From positions 1 to 26,390 of the forward strand of contig JALQPE010000361.1 in the NCBI GenBank assembly GCA_030407315.1: DNA of 26,390 bases. Direction: 5' to 3'. Source of the stretch: Asparagopsis taxiformis. Lineage: Eukaryota > Rhodophyta > Florideophyceae > Bonnemaisoniales > Bonnemaisoniaceae. A program made the translations under genes and the position numbers. The notes beneath the pieces are model-generated. The model was given only the letters and a program-made list of their open reading frames with translations, was not told the origin of the DNA and did no database searches. Every line of letters starts with the position of its first letter. Position 1 is the first letter of the stretch. Shown piece by piece: positions 18,179 to 26,390 of the stretch.

Positions 18179-18926
18179 ATTTTTGAGAGGGTGGTTTTGA
18201 TTGGTGTTGGGGGGGGAGTCTTCGATAAGAGGTACGAGGATTAGAGCGGGTCATAGGTAACAGACGGGTGGGAGAGGTCGTGATCACACGCTTGTTGATA
18301 CTGTCGTGGCTGATCATCATTGACACCAACTGGTTGAGTGTAAGAGGTTTTGAAGGGTTGAGCTCTGTGTGGCTGTTTATGGCCTGAAGCAAGATTGTCC
18401 AATCGGGATGCGTTTCGATTCCCTCGAGGAGAAAGCGGATTGTAGTTTGTTCGTCCGCGATACCGGGATAATTTGCACGGATCATGAGCTGTCGTAAGGA
18501 GTTGTGCTGGTCAATGTAGTCGGTGACAGACATGTTTGTGTGCCATTTGATGCTCTGGGCTTGACGCCGAAGGTGCAATGGGTTGTGTTCTGGTTTTTGG
18601 GCCGTAAGTATGTCTCTTAACTTGGCGTACAGGGTGTGGATTGGGCCGTGGAGTTCTTGATCTGTGAAATTGGCAGTAACTTCAGAAGAAAGAGAAGGTA
18701 TAACCAGAAGTTGAGCCTGATTGTGTTTGGCTATATGGGTGTTGGTGACCTGTTGTGACTCTGAAGTGGGAACAGCGTTGTAGAGGTAGAAGAGTAATGA
18801 TTGAGAATTCGCAACGTGTTCGACAGTTAGTTTCCATGCAACGTAATTGGTTGTTGAAAGGGTAGGTATCTCAACTTGGTATTGGATCGATGTAGAGGGT
18901 TCGTGTTGAGCTGGAATGGGATCCAT
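18165..18926 (-). CDS. Gag of Copia element 2
   Basis: It is 253 aa from the first ATG (18926, MDPIPAQHEPSTS); the frame is open a little further upstream only from TTG. It is the N-terminal Gag region of the Copia type, with VEIPTLSTTNYVAWKLTVEH and, later, LHLRRQAQSIKWHTNMSVTD and YPGIADEQTTIRFLLEGIE. Closely similar blocks are in element 1 (NLRRRAHQIKYTPGTTIQSY, FPNIADEQTTVQFLLSGLY). It ends shortly after an 8-C run, before the zinc knuckle, which is read in the pol frame. Gag would form the virus-like particle. Confidence 0.88.
   Translation of the reverse strand: MDPIPAQHEPSTSIQYQVEIPTLSTTNYVAWKLTVEHVANSQSLLFYLYNAVPTSESQQVTNTHIAKHNQAQLLVIPSLSSEVTANFTDQELHGPIHTLYAKLRDILTAQKPEHNPLHLRRQAQSIKWHTNMSVTDYIDQHNSLRQLMIRANYPGIADEQTTIRFLLEGIETHPDWTILLQAINSHTELNPSKPLTLNQLVSMMISHDSINKRVITTSPTRLLPMTRSNPRTSYRRLPPQHQSKPPSQKYGFA
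18209..18216 (-). other. 8-C run at the gag/pol frame change
   Basis: On the element strand the bases read gactCCCCCCCCaacacc. Reading through with one C fewer would put Gag in frame with Pol. The site lies 31 nt upstream of the pol ATG. Confidence 0.6.
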
Positions 18927-18983
18927 GGTTTGTTCTGGCAGCGAAAACAAGGGCAGGGTCTTTTGAATGGGTGGATAGGTAGA

Positions 18984-19159
18984 AAAAAGAAAGTGTGATA
19001 GGCGGAAAGTGTCGTCGCCGGGATCAATGGGCGGGATTTAACGTCGCCGGAATTTGTCGGCGGAATGGAGCGTCGCCGGATTGGATAGGCGGGATTTAAC
19101 GTCGCCGGGATCGGGGGGTGGGATTGTTGCGTCACCTGGCTGGAGGAGGGGGGGACTTG
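18984..19159 (-). repeat. 29-bp tandem repeat in the leader of Copia element 2
   Basis: On the plus strand the phrase CGTCGCCGG starts at 19013, 19042, 19071 and 19100, spaced exactly 29 bp, with a degenerate copy at 19130 and a partial one before 19013. Units share ggcgggatttaa-type ends. On the element strand each full unit carries CCGGCGACG. Since 29 is not a multiple of 3, it is not a coding repeat. Confidence 0.85.
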
Positions 19160-19179
19160 GAGGTAAGGATGAAGCGTAG

Positions 19180-19193
19180 CTGGGCCGATAACC
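19180..19193 (-). promoter_or_regulatory. Primer-binding site of Copia element 2
   Basis: The element strand after the 5' LTR reads GGTTATCGGCCCAG. It differs from the initiator tRNA-Met anticodon-stem complement at one base, which falls opposite the first anticodon position. Confidence 0.7.
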
Positions 19194-19308
19194 TGTGAAA
19201 GAAATGATGTGCTTAGTCCCTTTACTTGTAGCTCGTGGCAGGACGACGAGCGTCAATAAATACTTGTGAGGTACTGTAAAGTGGTGTAATGTGTATAGTT
19301 ATTCGTCA
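19194..19308 (-). repeat. 5' LTR of Copia element 2
   Basis: It is identical to 14588-14702, 115 bp, and followed on the plus strand by the duplication caaaa. Confidence 0.95.
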
Positions 19309-19313
19309 CAAAA

Positions 19314-19354
19314 TTTACCATGCAATTCCCATATGGGAACTTCAGAAATCGTCT
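19314..19354 (-). repeat. Right terminal inverted repeat of Harbinger, outer 41 bp
   Basis: It continues the TIR after the Copia insertion and contains the palindrome TTCCCATATGGGAA at 19326-19339. It ends with ...AATCGTCT, the inverse of the left tip AGACGATT. Confidence 0.9.
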
Positions 19355-19357
19355 AAT

Positions 19358-20118
19358 GTTAATGCCTCTGTATCATAATTAATAATATAGTCTTACGTAA
19401 TGCAGTAGTGCCTCTATAGAATAGCATATATAGATCATTCGATACACTTTTTCTGTGATGGCTCCATTTCAACTCTATGTGCTCGGTCAATCATTGGCCT
19501 CCATCACTTGCTGCTGCAACATCAATCTGTTCTTCTGGATAACAGTAAGCCAATATCCAGATTGTATTGTATCTGGATCAAACAGCTGTTGCGCATGCAA
19601 TACATCTTAGATCGACCAGCTATTTCACAGCCTCCTTCCATAATAGAGGAGTACTTCAGTCCCGACCGTACCTCCTATCATTCGTAACCTGTCCTACCCC
19701 TACTGGGGACACCCACAGCAATATTCTCCCCTGCCCGACAAACTACAACCTTCATTCCCCTTGCAATAACAGACCTTGTACAGTCCACAACTCACTGACG
19801 GCAATCGATCTCGCTCGAACCCATCTTGTTCAGAGGCTGGCGATAGCAACTGGTCCTCAGTTCACTATCCTTCATACCGATATCTCTCTCCACAGACTCT
19901 AAGGTCACCGTAATAGCAATGTTATCGCTTCTTTTCTTTTCCTGACATGGACAGGTAGAGAGGAAAATAAAATGCTCACTGCATTTCACCCGACCCTCAC
20001 CCCATATTCTGACGCACCTCCCATCCTGCAAGACATCATTCGAGTAACAATTTTCTTTCATTCAATGATCAGTGAAACAATTAGTCTATCGATTGCAGCT
20101 CTGCAACGAATTACTTTG
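19358..20118. other. Host DNA between Harbinger and Copia 3, no clear gene
   Basis: An 89-codon minus-strand frame (19792-20061, ATG start) has several cysteines but no recognisable motif. A plus-strand frame at 19567-19902 lacks an ATG. AT-rich sequence lies at 19370-19440. I do not call a gene. Confidence 0.45.
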
Positions 20119-20123
20119 GAGTC

Positions 20124-20440
20124 TGTCAAAGTCCGTTGAATTCAAGTTGCTAGTTGCAGCGGTGCCACTGTGCTGGTTCTTTTAATTGGAAGCGGTTGGT
20201 GCTAGAGAGTATTTATACTACTTGTAACAAGTGATTTTGGTTATAGAGAGAGAACAGATTGCAGAGATATACTCGAAGGTTCGAATGAACTCGAGAGTGT
20301 GATAGAGGGTTCAACATAAGAGTTACGATATCGATAGTCTTGTCATGTGTAGTGAAATTCGCTAAGGTACGAATTCCATTAATGGAACGTGAGTGTACTG
20401 TAATCACTCTGGTGCACCGTGACAAATTCCACATCCGACA
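20124..20440 (-). repeat. 3' LTR of Copia element 3
   Basis: It is 317 bp. On the element strand it has TATAAATA at 20210-20217. Differences from the 5' LTR are near plus positions 20176, 20201, 20254 and 20317. Confidence 0.93.
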
Positions 20441-20451
20441 TTCCCCCTCAC
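20441..20451 (-). promoter_or_regulatory. Polypurine tract of Copia element 3
   Basis: The element strand reads GTGAGGGGGAA directly before the LTR start TGTCGG. This is a normal plus-strand primer site and contrasts with elements 1 and 2. Confidence 0.8.
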
Positions 20452-20454
20452 GGT

Positions 20455-21296
20455 GCAGGAGGTGTAATTTGCAGTACTTGACGATGTTGTGCAAATGTAG
20501 TACCAACCAAAGCCTTGTAAATGAGTCCGCCTTATTCGTCGCGGATGGAGTGTAGCTGACTTGAACATATTTCTTCTGGATGTGTTCCTTAACGAAATGA
20601 TATCGGATTCCAACATGTTTGACATGCGTAATCCCTGTACCTCCTTTGTCCATGCTATGCTTCCCAGGTTGTCCTGATAGATGTTAGTTGCACTCACCTG
20701 CTTGATACCAATTTCACTGAGAAAACCACGAATCCATATGACCTGGCGCACACATTCAGACAATGCATTGAACTCTGCCTCAGCCGTAGACAATGCTGTA
20801 GTAGTCTGTAGTCGAGATGCCCACCATATCGGCACATCATTCACAGTGATGACGATTCCACTGCGTGACCTTCTTTGTGAAGATCCCGAGCCCAGTCAGA
20901 GTCCGACCATGCCTCAAGGATGGCCTTTCCGTTCTTTCCATCAATCCTGATTCCCCATGACGAAGTGGCAATCAAATATTTCACAACTTGCTTCATCATT
21001 CTCCAGTGCTTTTGCTCAGGTGCTGATTGGTACTTTCCGAGCATAGAAACAGCTGAGGCAATATCAGGTCGTGTGCGAGTAGATAGGTACAGCATTGCAC
21101 CCAATACTTCTGCGTATGGAACGTTTAACATTTCCATCTTAGATTGTTCGGAGCGTTCTTGTTTTGGATCGTATAGGACATGTCCACTGGGTAATGGCGA
21201 TTTGGCAGGGTTAGCATTGCACATATTTGCAGTTTGTATGATCTTATGTGCTAATGCACTCTGTGATATGTGATATCCTGTAGTGGTATTCATCAC
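20455..21296 (-). pseudogene. Pol of Copia 3: end of RT and RNase H, frame-broken
   Basis: Fragments in at least three frames carry LSTRTRPDIASAVSMLGKY and SDSDWARD, then TALSTAEAEFNALSE and YQDNLGSIAW, then KHVGIRYHFVKEHI and SATNKADSFTR. These are the expected Copia RT-connection and RNase H blocks in order. Frame changes lie near 20860, 20650 and 20510. No in-frame nonsense codon needs to be assumed; the breaks all look like small indels. Confidence 0.85.
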
Positions 21297-22409
21297 CCGA
21301 ACCCCAAGGAAAACTCGCTGGCTCCAAGGTCCGTTATATTGAACCGTCTTGCAAGATCCTTCTTCACAACACTGAGTAGACTATCACTTCCAAACAGGGC
21401 CAGGTCATCAACATATGCCAGTATGATAGCAAATCCGAACGATTCAGAACGAATAAAGATGCATTCATTGGCTTTAATAGGCCTGAAATGAATGGAACGC
21501 AGAACTGCAGTGAGCTCTTGATACCAAAGCTTCGGTGCCTGCCTTAGGCCATATAAAGACTTGTACAACTTAACAGTTGAGCCATTTGCACTTGTTATCC
21601 AATAATAGATGGTAGCTTGAGCCAAATAGACAGTGTGTCCGGAAGTTTCGCATATAGAAAGGCGGATTGGATGTCTAAGTGACATCTAGACCATCCGAAT
21701 GCAGCTGCCAGAGTGAGTAATAACCTGAACAGCTCAAAGCATGCAACAGGTGCGTATAGATCTGCATAATTTTCATTGTAGAGACGCTGAAGATTCCCCC
21801 TGGCCACAAGTCTGGCCTTGAAGCGCGAAGGTTTTCCATCGCATCCCTCTTCAACTTCAGAATAATTCCAGATGGCAGTATATTTGCAGGTTGTTTCACT
21901 GGGTTGTCTAATGGCTCTGAATGCCATGTACCTGCCTTCTGCAATGAGTTGAATTCCTCTTCAATTGCTTTGATCCAATGTTCACGCTCTGGTGATGAAA
22001 GCGCTTCTTGCACTGTAGGTTCATCACATGTTGTGATCATTTGTGGCAATGCTGTCGCTGCTCTCATATTATACGTGTCAAATTCATTGGTTTCTTCTCC
22101 TGAGAGCTGTGCATCGTCCTCATTGGAAGGAAATAGATCTGTGATTGTCACAGTATTATCCTCACATTGATTTGATAGATCACTGTGACTGCCATCATCA
22201 GTATCATGACTTCTGGCATTGTGTATGGACTCAGGCTCTATGATTTCATCATCATCAGAAGCATCATTTTCGTTTGTATCAGTAGTATTTTCTGATGACG
22301 AGTCTTCTGTGTAGCTAGGAATATAGAATTCCTGCTCCACATCGGAGTCGCTCCCGTCAGGAACCAGACTGTTGTCTGTGTTCAGTAACCCAAGTCCAGG
22401 GAACTCCAA
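21293..22409 (-). pseudogene. Pol of Copia 3: reverse transcriptase, frame-broken
   Basis: An acidic Ser/Asp/Glu-rich linker (22409 to about 22080) is followed by RT blocks in three frames: ALSSPEREHWIKAIEEEFNS, then SRFKARLVARGN, APVACFELFRLLL and LDIQSAFLYAKL, then KSLYGLRQAPKLWYQEL and the catalytic YVDD (21402-21419). Breaks are near 21840, 21610 and 21300. Confidence 0.88.
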
Positions 22410-22524
22410 CTCATTAAATGAACATGTTTGGTTACATGGACTCCATTACCGCAGAGTATCTTGTATATACCGCCCTTGACGTGTCCAAGGTTGATGCCAT
22501 GGATTGCACGAGATTCAAACTTGC

Positions 22525-23467
22525 CTAGGCGCTTCTTGTTAGGAGCAAAAATGCCTTGCATCCAAATGGACGTATATGCTTGATGTGTGGATTAGTCACT
22601 CCAAATAGTCTTTCATAGGGTACTTGCTTAGTTGAAGCATGTGTCATTCCATTTTTGCATTGACAGGCATGTTCAAGTGCTTCACTCCAGAAAGAGAGAG
22701 GAAGATTTGACTCAATAAGTACTGATCGTACAGCAGACAGCAAAGCACCTTGGCTTCTTTCCACAAGTCCTTAGAGGCAGGCGTGTACGGTGAAGCCGTG
22801 TGTATAATAACACCTTTCTCTTGCAGTTCTCTTTGGACAGGAAAGAATTCTGATCCGCCATCAGTGTGTAATACACGCACATATGTCCCTGACTGTCTTT
22901 CAAATATAGCAACAGAGCGCAATAGTGCGCTAGATGTTTCCCCTTTCGTCTTGAGTGGTATAGTTTCAATAAACCTTGAATATTCATCCACTATTGTCAA
23001 GAAATAGCGATGTCCTGAGCGCGATGGAGGAATAATTGGACCAACAAGGTCAGCATGGAGTGCTCCTGGGGAACATTCCTTGGTAATGCTTCCGTCATAT
23101 TTACGCCGGAACTTTCCTCCAGTGCATGGACTGCATTTATAACATCTCCAGAGACTGGTGGTAGTTTTCCAAATTGTATCATACGCTTGATATCTTGTAG
23201 TGATCCAAAGTGGGCCAATCGTTTGTGCCACACTTGCTCATAGCTAGAATTGCCATTCTCATCGAGAGTATAGTTTTCATTGCAGCTTGGGGGGTTTCCA
23301 ATCCGGGACAAATCGATTTGATCCATGTCGATGTCATCGACAACCACTTCGGTATCACTATTACTTGGGTTTGTACTGTCGGAAGAGATACTTTCACATG
23401 CAGTATCAGTAGTTTGGGTTGCTGTGTCACTCTCATTATCACTGTCACTTTCGTTACGAAAAGGCAT
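22525..23467 (-). pseudogene. Pol of Copia 3: integrase, frame-broken
   Basis: Fragments give the finger histidines (VWHKRLAHFGSL), the finger cysteines (CYKCSPC), then the core Asp residues in HADLVGPI and VLHTDGGSEF and, after a frame change near 22765, the Glu in VERSQGALLSAV. Further breaks lie near 23465, 23140 and 22535. The catalytic residues themselves are all still present. Confidence 0.87.
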
Positions 23468-23499
23468 GGTGACTGTTTTCGCGTTTGTTGGCGTGTTAC

Positions 23500-23990
23500 C
23501 ACTGCCATGGCTGCTTTCACGTTATCATCTTCATTATTTTCAATCGCACTGCATGATGCGCCAATCTCTTCTGTACCTATGAAGTACAAGCCGTTGTTGT
23601 CACGATGGGCAATACCAATAATTGAATTGCTGTTATCAACATCAATTAAAAACGCTTTCTTCGCTGTAAATAGCACGGAGATTCCTTTGGCAGTTAGTGC
23701 TGGTATAGAGAGGAGATCCATTGCCAGGCTTCTTGCTGCAAGAACGTTTGATAGTTCTATAGTTTCTGTACCTGTTGTGTGCTCCATTGCACTGTACGAG
23801 ATCCTGTGCGTTCTGCATTAATCTTTGAGTCATCTCCAAGGATATCGGGACGTTGCATACAGAACTATTCTGTAAGACTTGAGATTCTTTCGTCATATGT
23901 GTTGTTGTGCCAGAGTCCAGCATCATACATGAATTTCCAACGACTGTAGTGCATGCTCTTGCCACTGCAACACGCACTTCCTTCTTCTTA
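23500..23990 (-). pseudogene. Pol of Copia 3: protease region, frame-broken
   Basis: The active-site motif MLDSGTTTHM is at about 23896-23928. The continuing protease sequence (LLSIPALTAKGISVLFTAKK) is in another frame, with the change between 23790 and 23860. Confidence 0.8.
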
Positions 23991-24007
23991 GTATTTCTCT
24001 TATCTTT

Positions 24008-24793
24008 TGTAACCGTATTTCAAATGCAATTGGAGCACTTGGTGTATCCTTCAGCGCTTTCTCTTTAAGAGTGCTACTTCCACTTATATTGAGACGATTA
24101 TTCGGATTATTCGGATTCAAGTAGCACTTTTTCGTTGAGTGCCCTCGGCGATCACAAATCTGGCACGCTGATTGAGTAATTGCATTTGCACGTTGCGGTT
24201 TTACCTTGTACTTGAGCGCACGCTGTTCTTCAATTAATCGTTGTGTTATATCCTCCCAATTGGCGCTTTCATCAGCCAGCGTTTCTATAGCGGCCGTGAC
24301 TGGTGCCAACTCAGGAGCTTGCACAGATGCTACAAGGAGTGCGACAGCAAGCTCCTCTTGTAGTTTAGTATCCATTGACCTTAATTGTTCAATTAGTGCT
24401 GCCATCTTGTCAACGTGTGACCCCATGTCCTTTTGCACATCATGAAAGCGGAGCGATACAAGCTCAGTCATCTTTGATATACGTGAGGCGGTAGATCTAG
24501 AATCATAACGCTCATCAAGCTTCTTGAGCATTTGAAATGGCCTACCAACGACAGATATGATAACACGTAGTGGTTTTATCATTGAGAGCATGAATGATTA
24601 TGTGACTGGCCTTCTTCTGAGAAGTATCAAAGGACTTCTTCTTCGGGCTGTCTTCTTCATATGGGTTTGAGTCATGTATCAGCGTTTCAGTGAGATCCTT
24701 TGCCTCACATGCTGCTTCGACTCTTATTTTCCACAGGCGGTAGTCACCGTTCTCATCAAAAGGTTTGATGCGTATTTTCTCTTCTTCAGCCAT
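24008..24793 (-). pseudogene. Gag of Copia 3, frame-broken
   Basis: ATG at 24793. The start (KPFDENGDYRLWKIRVEAAC) and the block PFQMLKKLDERYDSRS with the following helices are typical of Copia UBN2-type Gag. A CCHC knuckle CQICDRRGHSTKKC lies at about 24122-24165. One frame change sits near 24570, and another near 24000 separates it from the protease. Confidence 0.87.
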
Positions 24794-24914
24794 TGCAATT
24801 CTATTGTTTCTGGCACTGTTTCGAAGATTGATTGCACTGTTGGAGGGCCTTGTGGATGGAAGTATAATCTTGGATTAGAACGAATGTTGAGCACAATAGC
24901 GAATCGGTTCGGCT

Positions 24915-24928
24915 CTGGGCCCATAACC
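24915..24928 (-). promoter_or_regulatory. Primer-binding site of Copia element 3
   Basis: The element strand after the 5' LTR reads GGTTATGGGCCCAG, an exact complement of the generic initiator tRNA-Met anticodon stem-loop, as in Drosophila copia. Confidence 0.82.
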
Positions 24929-25246
24929 TGTCAAAGTCCGTTGAATTCAAGTTGCTAGTTGCAGCGGTGCCACTGTGCTGATTCTTTTAATTGGAAGCGG
25001 TTGGTGAGTAGAGAGAGTATTTATACTACTTGTAACAAGTGATTTTGGTTATAGAGAGAGAACATTGGCAGAGATATACTCGAAGGTTCGAATGAACTCG
25101 AGAGTGTGATAGAGGGTTCAACTAAGAGTTACGATATCGATAGTCTTGTCATGTGTAGTGAAATTCGCTAAGGTACGAATTCCATTAATGGAACGTGAGT
25201 GTACTGTAATCACTCTGGTGCACCGTGACAAATTCCACATCCGACA
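24929..25246 (-). repeat. 5' LTR of Copia element 3
   Basis: It is 318 bp, with the same ends and TATA box as the 3' copy. It lies 32-38 bp beyond the stop codon of the neighbouring Cys-rich gene, in the same orientation. Confidence 0.93.
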
Positions 25247-25283
25247 GAGTCTCTCACACACTCCCTCCTACAACTGTTCTCTC

Positions 25284-26390
25284 CTATTTCAATCTAGTCA
25301 TCCTAATCATCACCTCTTCCTCCTCATCCTCTCCTGCACAATATCCATTCGAGCACTCAAGCCCCTCTCCACACACCCAGAACGGCTCCACTCCACATCG
25401 CTCTCCCTCTCCCATGGGCTCGACGCATCGCTTGTCACTCGTCGTTCCTGCGCACACAAGCCCACTCGCACATCGTGATCCAGCCGCCAAACACGAACCT
25501 CCCTGGCCAATCTCACGACCCCTTCTGCATCTACCGACAATGCACTCCAGACCTTCCTCGCACACTGAGAACAGCCCACGCACCGAGCATCGTCCATTCT
25601 CCTGAATCGGCTTCACACACCTTGCTCTCCCCCGATGCGCAGACAGCACACACTAGACCGCTCGCACACTCGGCTCCTTCGGCCCCGCATCGGCCGCCCT
25701 CGCCAATCAGCGGTCTCGTGCACACATTGTTCACACACTCTGCGTTCTCCTCGCATACCCAGTACGGGTCCTGTCCGCATCGATCACCGAGACCCATCGG
25801 TCGCACGCACATCATTCTTGTTCCGCTTCCGGCGCATACAAGGTTGTCAGCACAGATAGTTCCTGTCTCGAGGCACGACTCGCGCTCTCCCACAACCTCG
25901 AGCACACATTGTCAATGCAATCCAGACCTTCCTCACACACAACAATTGAAACGTCTGGTGCGGCGGCAAGACTCTCCGAGCGCAATCGGTCTGACGCACC
26001 TCCTCTGTCGGCGACGCGTTCCAGCGCAAACCAATCCCTCGGCGCACACAGACCCCTCGGCACGACAGCTGCCACCTTCAGCGATTGCAGGCATACGGCA
26101 AACACCGCTGACACAGTCAGGCCGTCCACACACACCCAATATGGGTCCTGGCCACAGCGTCCGCCGAGCGGCATCGGTGTGTTGCAGCGCATGTCACCAT
26201 CGGGGGCCGACACAGGCGAGACCAGTGTCACAGACGTCATTGGGTTTATTGCAAGAGCCACCGCGGCCAATGGGAGCGACTCGGCACTTGCCGTTGTCAC
26301 AGGTGAGGCCGGCCTGGCAAACCCGTAGGGGTCCTGGCCACAGCTTCCGTCAACACCCATGAGCACATTGCAGAGCTCTCTTCCTGCAGG
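25284..26390 (-). pseudogene. Cys-rich tandem-repeat protein, 3' part, frame-broken
   Basis: The reading frame enters from beyond the window (no start seen) and ends at TAG 25284-25286 after an acidic tail (GEDEEEEVMIR). Two alternating Cys units recur: one like LGDRCGQDPYWVCEENAEC, one like IGEGGRCGAEGAECASGLVC, about 55 residues for the pair. Spacing resembles the small disulphide-rich modules of secreted or surface proteins (dickkopf-like Cys patterns), so an extracellular location is likely, but no ligand or enzyme role can be read. The repeats fall in different frames; changes lie near 26315, 26190, 26125, 25900 and 25630, each restorable by a single base, for example at the QDPYW repeat near 26315 where one T is missing. 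It is either a decaying gene or a sequence with base-call indels. Confidence 0.7.

Larger units (their letters stand above)
14588..19308 (-). mobile_element. Copia LTR retrotransposon, element 2 (nested in the Harbinger TIR)
   Basis: Identical 115-bp LTRs, on the element strand starting TGACGAATAA and ending TTTCTTTCACA, are flanked by the 5-bp duplication caaaa (14583-14587, 19309-19313). Inside are a primer-binding site, a leader with a 29-bp tandem repeat, gag, and pol in another frame. Motifs match element 1 throughout, but the sequences are clearly diverged, so they are two families of one lineage. Insertion cut the Harbinger right TIR 41 bp from its tip. LTR identity indicates a recent insertion. 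Confidence 0.95.
8846..19354. mobile_element. PIF/Harbinger DNA transposon with long TIRs, interrupted by Copia 2
   Basis: Terminal inverted repeats of 929 bp enclose two convergent genes, a Myb/SANT-like protein and a DDE transposase, the two-gene layout typical of PIF/Harbinger. The right TIR is interrupted at 14588-19308 by Copia element 2; without it the transposon is about 5.78 kb. Flanking bases fit either a 3-bp duplication AAT (8843-8845, 19355-19357) or a 2-bp TA; Harbinger normally makes 3 bp, most often TWA, so AAT is the better but not the textbook reading. Near-identical TIRs and open genes point to recent activity. Confidence 0.9.
20124..25246 (-). mobile_element. Copia LTR retrotransposon, element 3 (frame-broken)
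   Basis: LTRs of 317 bp (20124-20440) and 318 bp (24929-25246), on the element strand TGTCGGATGT...TTTGACA, are flanked by the 5-bp duplication gagtc (20119-20123, 25247-25251). Gag, protease, integrase, RT and RNase H are all recognisable in order, but spread over many frames. The RT has the usual YVDD, the zinc knuckle is CCHC, and a purine tract abuts the 3' LTR, so it belongs to another Copia lineage than elements 1 and 2. The two LTRs differ by one substitution and about three small indels. Confidence 0.95.

Noticed and set aside
18984..19159. 29-bp repeats as a CRISPR array
   Set aside because: The units are directly adjacent, without unique spacers, lie inside a retrotransposon leader and vary between units.
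19567..19902. 111-codon plus-strand frame in host DNA
   Set aside because: It starts on TTG with no ATG inside, and composition and motifs give no support.
20271..20290. GGTTCGAATGA in the Copia 3 LTR as a tRNA B box
   Set aside because: The match to the B box is partial, there is no A box or cloverleaf around it, and it recurs only because it is in the LTR.

Overview
The window looks like nuclear DNA of a eukaryote. It is dominated by transposable elements, with only two host gene candidates at its edges. There is no bacterial-style operon, rRNA or tRNA. Short-LTR Copia elements primed by an internal fragment of initiator tRNA-Met, a PIF/Harbinger transposon of the HARBI1-like type, compact TATA-box genes and a Cys-rich repeat protein together suggest a red alga (a florideophyte such as Chondrus would fit). 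That assignment is inference; nothing in the window proves it.

Layout. 1-2924 is host DNA carrying one minus-strand gene for a secreted, coiled-coil protein (593-1408). 2925-8157 is Copia element 1 (plus strand), complete: identical 120-bp LTRs, TSD tcacg and one long gag-pol ORF. 8158-8842 is host DNA without a recognisable gene. 8846-19354 is a PIF/Harbinger transposon with 929-bp, almost identical terminal inverted repeats and two convergent genes, a Myb/SANT-like protein and a DDE transposase. Its right TIR is split 41 bp from the end by Copia element 2 (minus strand, 14588-19308), which has identical 115-bp LTRs, TSD caaaa, and gag and pol in two frames. 19358-20118 is host DNA without a clear gene. 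20124-25246 is Copia element 3 (minus strand, 317/318-bp LTRs, TSD gagtc), of a different lineage and broken by a dozen or more frame changes. 25284-26390 is the 3' part of a minus-strand Cys-rich repeat gene, also frame-broken and running off the window.

How it fits together. The order of events readable here is Harbinger insertion into host DNA, then Copia 2 into the Harbinger TIR; Copia 1 and 3 inserted independently. Copia 1 and 2 are related to each other: the same domain order, T(I/V)DD in place of YVDD in the reverse transcriptase, a CHHC zinc knuckle and very short LTRs. Copia 3 has ordinary YVDD and CCHC motifs and a normal polypurine tract.

The most interesting signal is at the 3' ends of Copia 1 and 2. 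Neither has a purine tract next to the 3' LTR. Instead both carry CGCGGCGACTG, fused to an exact 13-14 nt copy of that element's own LTR start, 47-49 nt before the LTR. The two LTR starts differ, so the internal copy tracks its own LTR. The same CGGCGAC core recurs in both 5' leaders, where in element 2 it sits in a 29-bp tandem repeat. This may be an alternative plus-strand priming or strand-transfer arrangement.
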